DNA of 42,609 nucleotides from Azoarcus sp. (lineage in GTDB: Bacteria; Pseudomonadota; Gammaproteobacteria; Burkholderiales; Rhodocyclaceae), in contig JACESY010000006.1 of the NCBI GenBank assembly GCA_013911595.1, forward strand, positions 1 to 42,609. The letters are read 5' to 3'. Numbering within the stretch: position 1 is the stretch's first letter; the number at the start of each line of letters is the position of its first letter. The position numbers were made by a program, and so were the translations under genes. Below are positions 37,311-42,609 of the stretch, piece after piece. The notes beneath the pieces were generated by a model. That model was not told the DNA's origin and ran no database searches. It saw only the letters and a list, made by a program, of their open reading frames with translations.

Positions 37311-38570
37311 ATGTCCGATCCCCGTCAGTTGCTGCGCCAGATGTTCGACGCGGCCATCCTCGCCGCCCAGCCCGAGCACTGCATCCCGCGTTTCCTGCCC
37401 GAGCCGCCGCGCGGGCGCACCATCGTCATCGGCGCCGGCAAGGCCTCCGCCGAGATGGCGCGCGCGCTCGAAAAGCACTGGCCGGGCGAGCTCTCCGGCG
37501 TGGTCGTCACGCGCTACGGCTATGCCGTGCCGTGCAACCAGGTCGAGATCCTCGAGGCCGCTCACCCGGTGCCCGACCAGGCCGGACTGGACGCCTCGCG
37601 CCGCATTCTCGAGACGGTACAGGGGCTCTCCGAGGACGATCTGGTGATCTGCCTGATCTCGGGCGGCGGCTCGTCGCTGCTGCCGTTGCCGGGTGAAGGC
37701 ATCACGCTCGAGGACAAGCAGGCCATCAACCGCGCACTGCTGCGCTCGGGTGCCAACATCTCCGAGATGAACTGCGTGCGTCGCCACCTCTCGCAGATCA
37801 AGGGCGGTCGGCTGGCCGCCGCCTGTCATCCGGCGCGGGTCGTGAACCTGCTGATCTCCGACGTGCCGGGTGACAACCCAATGGACATCGCCTCCGGCCC
37901 CACGGTACCGGACCCGACCACACGCGAGGACGCGCGCGACATCCTGCGCCGCTATGGTATCGACGTGCCCGCCGCGGCGATGCGCTACCTCGATTCCGAG
38001 GCCGGGGAGAGCGTCAAGCCGGGCGACGTGCGACTGGCCGGCAACGTCACGCATCTGATCGCCACACCGCAGATGGCGCTGGAGGCCGCGGCGGAAGTGG
38101 CGCGCAAAGGCGGCATCACGCCGTTCATTCTCGGCGACACGATCGAGGGCGAAGCCAAGGACGTCGGCAAGGTCTTCGCCGGCATCACCCACCAGGTGGC
38201 CACGCGCGAGCAGCCATTCAAGCGCCCGTGCGTGATCCTGTCCGGCGGCGAGACCACGGTCACCGTCAAGGGCGAGGGTCGTGGTGGGCGCAACGTCGAG
38301 TTCCTGCTCTCGCTCGCCATCGAACTCGACGGCATGCAGGACGTATACGCGCTGGCCGGCGACACCGACGGTGTCGACGGACTCGAAGAGATCGCCGGGG
38401 CCATCGCCACGCCGGACACGCTCTCGCGCGCCTGGAAGATGGGCATGCGCCCACGCGACGCGCTCGCCGAGAACGACGGCCACGGCTTCTTCGAGAAGCT
38501 GGGCGACTCCGTCGTCACCGGCCCGACGCTGACCAATGTCAACGATTTTCGTGCGATCCTCCTGCCCTGA
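37311..38570 (+). CDS. ttuD: Glycerate 2-kinase, MOFRL/TtuD type
   Basis: This family (GckA/TtuD) phosphorylates glycerate to 2-phosphoglycerate; older annotations call it hydroxypyruvate reductase. The 419-residue protein has the N-terminal DUF4147 region with VIGAGKASAEMARALE and CLISGGGSSLLPLPGEGI, then NCVRRHLSQIKGGRLA and a C-terminal MOFRL segment with ILSGGETTVTVKGEGRGGRN and AGDTDGVDG. The start is the ATG at 37311. It would complete entry of glyoxylate-derived carbon into glycolysis. Confidence 0.92.
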   Translation: MSDPRQLLRQMFDAAILAAQPEHCIPRFLPEPPRGRTIVIGAGKASAEMARALEKHWPGELSGVVVTRYGYAVPCNQVEILEAAHPVPDQAGLDASRRILETVQGLSEDDLVICLISGGGSSLLPLPGEGITLEDKQAINRALLRSGANISEMNCVRRHLSQIKGGRLAAACHPARVVNLLISDVPGDNPMDIASGPTVPDPTTREDARDILRRYGIDVPAAAMRYLDSEAGESVKPGDVRLAGNVTHLIATPQMALEAAAEVARKGGITPFILGDTIEGEAKDVGKVFAGITHQVATREQPFKRPCVILSGGETTVTVKGEGRGGRNVEFLLSLAIELDGMQDVYALAGDTDGVDGLEEIAGAIATPDTLSRAWKMGMRPRDALAENDGHGFFEKLGDSVVTGPTLTNVNDFRAILLP

Positions 38571-38599
38571 CTGACACGCAACCGCCCGGAGCCCGCCCG

Positions 38600-39013
38600 A
38601 TGAAGACGCGCAAGATCCTCACCCTCGATGACGCCCGCACGATCGCCGCAGCAGCAGAGGCCGAGGCCGTTCGCAATGGCTGGAACGTCGTCATCGCGGT
38701 CGCCGACCACGGCGGACACCTGATGTGGCTGCAACGCCTGGACGACGCGCCGCTGATGAGCGTCACCGTCGCGCCGGAGAAGGCACGCGCCTGCGTGCAT
38801 GCGCGCCGCTCCAGCAAGCTGCTTGAGGACATGGTCAATGGCGGACGCACCGCCGGCCTGCATCTGCCGGTACAGTGCATTGAGGGCGGCGAGATGATCG
38901 TCGTCGACGGGGAACTGGTCGGCGCGGTCGGCGTATCGGGCGTCAAACCATTCGAGGACGCGCAGGTCGCACGCGCCGGCATCGAGGCCATCGGCGCGCG
39001 CTGCGAGCTCTGA
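38600..39013 (+). CDS. GlcG/HbpS-family heme-binding-like protein
   Basis: GlcG-like proteins (about 135-140 residues) often sit in glycolate or glyoxylate operons; related HbpS binds heme. The 137-residue product shows the family pattern: LTLDDARTIAAAAEAEA, VVIAVADHGGHLMWLQRLDDAP, the KARACVHARRSS segment and GGEMIVVDGELVGAVGVSG. The ATG at 38600 lies 29 bases after the glycerate kinase stop. No signal peptide is present, so the protein is likely cytoplasmic. Its role in the pathway is unknown. Confidence 0.9.
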   Translation: MKTRKILTLDDARTIAAAAEAEAVRNGWNVVIAVADHGGHLMWLQRLDDAPLMSVTVAPEKARACVHARRSSKLLEDMVNGGRTAGLHLPVQCIEGGEMIVVDGELVGAVGVSGVKPFEDAQVARAGIEAIGARCEL

Positions 39014-39060
39014 GCACATCACAATCAGCCGCGGCAGACGCGCCGCAACGGGAGTTCGAC

Positions 39061-39921
39061 ATGCACGACTTCGATTCGCAGCTTCGCGCCTTCGGTGAGC
39101 GCATCGAGCGCGAGATGCTCGAAGGCCGACTGAACTTCCCCACCGTGCTCGACCTATCGGTGCGCATCAAGAGCATCGCCGACGATCCGGACTCGTCGCT
39201 CGACGACATTGCCGTCGTCGTGCGCGCCGAGCCCGTGCTCTCAGCCAAGGCGGTGCGCATGGCCAACTCGGTCGTCATGAATCCCTACGGCAACCCGGTC
39301 ACCGGGGTCAACGACGCGGTGCGCCGCATCGGGCTCGATTCGCTACGCTGCCTGGCCTTCGCGGTTGCCGCCGAGCAGGTCGCGCAGGATTTCCGGTCGC
39401 ACACCATGAAGCTGATCGCCACCGGTCTGTGGATGCACTCGGTCGATGTCGCCTGTTGGTCCAACGTCATCGCACGCGAGACGCGCGCCGCCAATCCGGA
39501 CACCGCGATGTTCGCCGGCATGATGGTCGACATCGGGCAGTTCTTCCTGCTTGCGCGCGCGGGCGAATACCCCGCGCTCGAGCAGGACATGGACCGCTTC
39601 GCCGAATTCATCAGCACCTGGCACGCACCGGTCGGACGCGCAATCCTCGAGGTCTTCGGCATGCCCGAGGCCATCCTCGACGCATTCCGCCAGGAAACCC
39701 CGGTCATCGAAGCCTGGCCCCCTACTTCGCTCACCCACACGTTGCAGATCGCCCGCGTCGTGTCCGAATCGCCCAACCCCTTCGACAGCCTGCTCGGGCG
39801 CGGCACCCCCAGCCTGACCGACGCGCTCGCCGGTAGCCCCACCGAGCCCGAAGCCCTGCAGCAGATGCTCACCGACGTCGACTCGGGCCGACGCGAACTA
39901 CTCGCGTCGCTGAGCGGCTAA
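39061..39921 (+). CDS. HDOD-domain protein
   Basis: HDOD domains resemble HD phosphohydrolases but lack most catalytic residues and often act in signalling. The 286-residue protein is nearly all HDOD (about 20-220): FPTVLDLSVRIKSIADDPDSSLDDIAVVVRAEPVLSAKAVRMANS is the typical opening, in parts, followed by GLDSLRCLAFAVAAEQ and AGMMVDIGQFFLL. No GGDEF, EAL or receiver domain is attached. ACGGGAG precedes the ATG. It converges on the bufferin cassette without evident link. Confidence 0.9.
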   Translation: MHDFDSQLRAFGERIEREMLEGRLNFPTVLDLSVRIKSIADDPDSSLDDIAVVVRAEPVLSAKAVRMANSVVMNPYGNPVTGVNDAVRRIGLDSLRCLAFAVAAEQVAQDFRSHTMKLIATGLWMHSVDVACWSNVIARETRAANPDTAMFAGMMVDIGQFFLLARAGEYPALEQDMDRFAEFISTWHAPVGRAILEVFGMPEAILDAFRQETPVIEAWPPTSLTHTLQIARVVSESPNPFDSLLGRGTPSLTDALAGSPTEPEALQQMLTDVDSGRRELLASLSG

Positions 39922-40037
39922 ACGGCCTGATCGCGGACGCTGCGACACCCCCTCGCCCATCGCGACGCGACGGATCGCATACGGGCCGTTCGTCCCTGCC
40001 ATGCATGGCAACCGGCGTCGCGTGCCGGATGCCATGC

Positions 40038-40802
40038 TCAACACTCCACGGCGGTCAGGATGCCGTCCTGCAGCCAGCAGGCCAGCCACGCACCCGGACG
40101 ATCGGCGGCGGCCGGATCGCGGAGCACCAGCTCGTCACAGCAACGTGCGAAGGGCAGCCCCGCGACAAGGCCGCACAGCATCGCGTACTCTCCCGCCTCG
40201 AGGCTACGAAAGTGTGGGCGCTCGCCCTTGCGCCAGAACAGGTGCGCGACCGGCTCTGCCATGAGCACGGGCGGAGGCGGCAGTTCATCCTTGTCGATCG
40301 CGTGCCAGATCTCTCGTGTATTCCACTCGAACCGCGCCAGCGACACCGACGGCTGAAAGCGCAGCCGCGCCCGCGCCCAGTCGGTCTCGGTGAGGGCGGC
40401 CAGAGACTGGGGCGCGAGTAGCGGCGCATCGGGCGCGTCGAAAGCGACGTGCAGGTTCCAGTCCATGGTCGCCAGCTCGGCCGCCTCGGCATCATCCGGC
40501 AACCAGGCGCGCGCCATCTCCGGCAGGCTGCGGCCGTAGTCGCGCAGGTTCGCCGACGACGACGGTGTGGCCTCGATGTAGCGTGCGCACAGCGCCGCAA
40601 AACGCGTATCGCCCAGATAGGCCCAGGTGTGCTCGAACACGCTGCCCAACGCCTCGCGCAGACGTGCGCGGTAGGCGGCACGATAGACCTCGAAGCCGCG
40701 CCCGGCACCCGTCGCGAGCACCTCGTCGAGGATGGCGCATGCCCCTTCCCCGGCGAGCACCGCATGCTGCACACGCTGCTGCAGTTCGGCCAGCGTACTC
40801 AT
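40038..40802 (-). CDS. bufC: DUF2063 partner protein of the MNIO enzyme (BufC-like)
   Basis: DUF2063 proteins accompany DUF692 (MNIO) enzymes in bufferin clusters and are thought to present the precursor peptide through a RiPP-recognition-like domain. The 254-residue product has the N-terminal family domain (about 5-95) with [32 protein letters not shown] and [22 protein letters not shown]. The less conserved C-terminal half (about 110-245) includes [17 protein letters not shown]. Its ATG overlaps the bufB stop by four bases (ATGA), indicating coupled translation. Earlier annotations call it a putative DNA-binding protein. Confidence 0.85.
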   Translation of the reverse strand: MSTLAELQQRVQHAVLAGEGACAILDEVLATGAGRGFEVYRAAYRARLREALGSVFEHTWAYLGDTRFAALCARYIEATPSSSANLRDYGRSLPEMARAWLPDDAEAAELATMDWNLHVAFDAPDAPLLAPQSLAALTETDWARARLRFQPSVSLARFEWNTREIWHAIDKDELPPPPVLMAEPVAHLFWRKGERPHFRSLEAGEYAMLCGLVAGLPFARCCDELVLRDPAAADRPGAWLACWLQDGILTAVEC

Positions 40803-41671
40803 GCGCAGACCTCCTCACGCAGCGCGCGTCTGGCCACGCTGCGCGCGTGATCGAGCTCGGCGAGCAGCTCCTCCAGGGGCGGAATGGAGTCGTCACGCTC
40901 GATCATCGTACTCACCGCGCCGAAGCGCCGGCACGCTTCGGCGTAGAGTGCGAACACCTCGTCGCGCACCGGCGCGTCATGCGTATCGACCAGCAAGCCG
41001 TCGCTAACGCTGTGCCCGGCAAGGTGGATCTGCTGCACGCGCCCCGGCGGCATCGCGGCGAGAAATTCCTGCGCACTGAAGCCATGGTTGTGGGCACTGA
41101 CGAAGACGTTGTTGACGTCGAGCAACAGCAGGCAGTCGGCCCGCTCGGCGACTTCGGCCAGGAATTCATGCTCGCTCATCGTCGAGGCGGCAAAGCGCAC
41201 GTAGCTCGACACGTTCTCAATGACCAAGCGCCGCCCCAGCACATCCTGCACCTCGGAGATGCGCGCGACGACATGCGCGAGCGCCTCCTCGGTCCACGGC
41301 AAGGGGAACAGATCGTGCAGGTTGCGGCCATGGACGCCGGTCCAGCACAGATGGTCGGACACCCACAGCGGTTCGATGCGCCGCGCCAGACACGTCAGCT
41401 GCGCCAGGTAGTCGCGATCGAGCGGCGTACATGAGCCAATCGACAGCGACACCCCGTGCATCGCCATCGGATAGTCGGCGCGGATCGCGTCGAGCATGGC
41501 CAGCGGCTTGCCGCCCTGCACCATGTAGTTCTCCGAGATGATCTCCAGCCAGTCGACACGCTGGCGCGATGCGAGGAAATCGGCGTAATGGACCGGCCGC
41601 AGCCCGAGGCCGAAACCGGCACAAGGCGCGCGCGGGCCGTCAATGCAGTGAGTGGGTGGATTGCCTGTCAT
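40799..41671 (-). CDS. bufB: DUF692 multinuclear iron oxidase (BufB-like)
   Basis: DUF692/MNIO enzymes use two or three iron ions to modify cysteines of ribosomal peptides. The 290-residue TIM-barrel protein begins near [13 protein letters not shown]. Candidate metal ligands fall in the family motifs: His72 (MHGVSLSIG), His107 (VSDHLCW), Glu152 ([11 protein letters not shown]), Asp185 (LLLDVNN), His194, His216 and His220 (QIHLAGH), Asp229 and His231 (VDTHDAPV), and Glu258 ([10 protein letters not shown]). The start is the ATG at 41671 with GGGAG upstream; longer frames run through bufA. It is the maturation enzyme for the upstream precursor, by family precedent. Confidence 0.9.
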   Translation of the reverse strand: MTGNPPTHCIDGPRAPCAGFGLGLRPVHYADFLASRQRVDWLEIISENYMVQGGKPLAMLDAIRADYPMAMHGVSLSIGSCTPLDRDYLAQLTCLARRIEPLWVSDHLCWTGVHGRNLHDLFPLPWTEEALAHVVARISEVQDVLGRRLVIENVSSYVRFAASTMSEHEFLAEVAERADCLLLLDVNNVFVSAHNHGFSAQEFLAAMPPGRVQQIHLAGHSVSDGLLVDTHDAPVRDEVFALYAEACRRFGAVSTMIERDDSIPPLEELLAELDHARSVARRALREEVCA

Positions 41672-41691
41672 GGATGCATGCTCCCGACGCA

Positions 41692-41716
41692 CGGTCGCGG
41701 CGCTGCGCCGCGACCG
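41692..41716 (-). repeat. Strong hairpin between precursor and enzyme genes
   Basis: CGGTCGCGGCGC (41692-41703) and GCGCCGCGACCG (41705-41716) are perfect 12-base arms around a single T. It lies in the 56-base gap between the bufA stop and the bufB start. Without a T-run it is more likely an RNA-stabilising or partial attenuating element than a full terminator. Confidence 0.65.
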
Positions 41717-41727
41717 CGTCTTGCGGA

Positions 41728-42012
41728 TCAACCGATGTCGCCGATCACGCCGCCTTTCTGCAGGCACTCGTCGGCTTGCATGGCCTTGAATCCGTGGCCC
41801 TTGCATGCGTTCTTGCCCTTGCATGCGTTGTCCGTGGTCTTGCAGTCCGACATGCCCTTGCATTCGTGCACGCCATAGCAATGCACCTTGTCGGACGCGG
41901 CGATCGCCTTGCCCATCGAGCCTGCGGGCGGCTCGGCGGCGCCGGCCAGCGACGTGACGGCGAAGGCCGCGGCGAGCGCGGCCATCCGCGCTCCGGAGAA
42001 GTTTGTGCTCAT
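41728..42012 (-). CDS. bufA: Secreted cysteine-rich bufferin-like precursor
   Basis: The 94-residue product has a Sec signal peptide (cleavage near residue 26, LAGAA/EPP). The mature region carries six cysteines (45, 51, 57, 64, 70 and 83) in a pattern of repeated C-K-G and C-K-T motifs: [16 protein letters not shown] then [14 protein letters not shown]. This resembles the bufferin-2 (BufA2) type of small periplasmic proteins that MNIO enzymes modify for copper tolerance. The ATG at 42012 follows AGGA. It is the first gene of the bufA-bufB-bufC operon. Which cysteines are modified, and the metal bound, cannot be read from sequence. Confidence 0.85.
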   Translation of the reverse strand: MSTNFSGARMAALAAAFAVTSLAGAAEPPAGSMGKAIAASDKVHCYGVHECKGMSDCKTTDNACKGKNACKGHGFKAMQADECLQKGGVIGDIG

Positions 42013-42100
42013 GTCATGGTCCTCACTGTGGTTGGATCGGTTGCGGCAGCGGCCCGTGGGCCGATCTGCCTGCGGTCCACTCTGCGCGGCGCCGTCACGG

Positions 42101-42123
42101 CGAATCCTCACGAAAGCATCACG
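42101..42123 (-). promoter_or_regulatory. Candidate regulator site facing bufA
   Basis: On the minus strand the site reads CGTGATG, four variable bases, CGTGAGGATTCG. The two CGTGA units are exactly 11 bp apart. It lies about 90 bases before the bufA ATG. It matches the site at 42189-42211 at 19 of 23 positions. Confidence 0.6.
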
Positions 42124-42188
42124 ATTCGATCATCGTTGTCCTATGCTCGGAATCCCGCCACACAAGACGCGTCGAAACATGAGCCATC

Positions 42189-42211
42189 CGTGATGAAACC
42201 GTGAGGATTCG
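42189..42211 (+). promoter_or_regulatory. Candidate regulator site facing the response regulator
   Basis: The plus strand reads CGTGATG, AAAC, CGTGAGGATTCG, with CGTGA repeated at 11-bp spacing. A possible -10 (TATGGG, 42220-42225) follows nine bases later, so the site would cover the -35 region, as PhoB/OmpR-type activators do. The regulator ATG is 67 bases downstream. Confidence 0.6.
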
Positions 42212-42277
42212 ACCCGCGGTATGGGCGATCATCCGTTCATGCCCCGCGACGGCCACGCTCGCAACGGAAGAAGCGCT

Positions 42278-42609
<332 letters not shown>

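Noticed and set aside
39997..40010. 14-bp palindrome TGCCATGCATGGCA between HDOD and bufC
   Set aside because: Short palindromes are expected at this length and no flanking T-run or gene start gives it a role.
41669..41680. Three-codon reading frame (ATG CAT CCA TGA) overlapping the bufB start
   Set aside because: Its Shine-Dalgarno spacing is too short and such tiny frames arise by chance; the same GGGAG serves bufB.

Overview
The window is a GC-rich chromosomal segment of a Gram-negative bacterium, most likely a betaproteobacterium close to Rhodocyclales (Azoarcus/Thauera-like). This rests on the gene order mlaFEDACB-yadGH-ibaG-murA-his, on miaB-phoH-ybeY-corC-lnt-glyQS-gmhB-plsC, on a polyhydroxyalkanoate phasin, and on a glycine tRNA synthetase split into two subunits. 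The genus is an inference. No insertion sequence, prophage, integrase or CRISPR array is visible, and coding density is high.

Layout. 1-3.6 kb: hisC (5' end outside the window) runs towards hisD-hisG on the other strand, and rnk diverges from hisG. 3.6-10.7 kb: a minus-strand run encodes the complete Mla lipid-transport set (mlaF, E, D, A, C, B), a YadG/YadH-type ABC exporter, the BolA-like ibaG and murA. 10.9-13.6 kb: kdsD-kdsC-lptC-lptA, diverging from mlaF, makes the Kdo precursor and LPS transport parts. 13.6-15.3 kb: an enoyl-CoA hydratase and a separately promoted phasin. 15.3-24.9 kb: a minus-strand operon for tRNA modification, ribosome maturation, lipoprotein acylation, glycyl-tRNA synthesis and envelope sugars. 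25.0-25.6 kb: tRNA-Met(CAT) and a cold-shock protein.

25.8-32.7 kb is more accessory: a TRAP transporter (DctP, DctQ, DctM) with an amidase and a 55-residue membrane protein, a BASS-family transporter and an EamA exporter. 32.8-39.0 kb: a TerB-like protein, a LysR regulator overlapping a 68-residue membrane protein, and a divergent glyoxylate-assimilation operon (gcl, hyi, glycerate kinase, GlcG-like). 39.1-39.9 kb: an HDOD protein.

40.0-42.6 kb holds the most unusual system: a bufferin-like RiPP cassette. It consists of a 94-residue secreted precursor rich in Cys-Lys-Gly motifs, a DUF692/MNIO multinuclear iron oxidase and its DUF2063 partner. It diverges from an OmpR-type response regulator cut by the window end. 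The region between them carries two near-identical 23-bp sites, one oriented towards each gene. Each site holds two CGTGA half-sites exactly 11 bp apart, the geometry expected for an OmpR/PhoB-type regulator. A strong hairpin separates the precursor gene from the enzyme genes. This suggests a metal- or stress-responsive modified-peptide system controlled by the neighbouring two-component regulator; the inducing signal cannot be read from the sequence.
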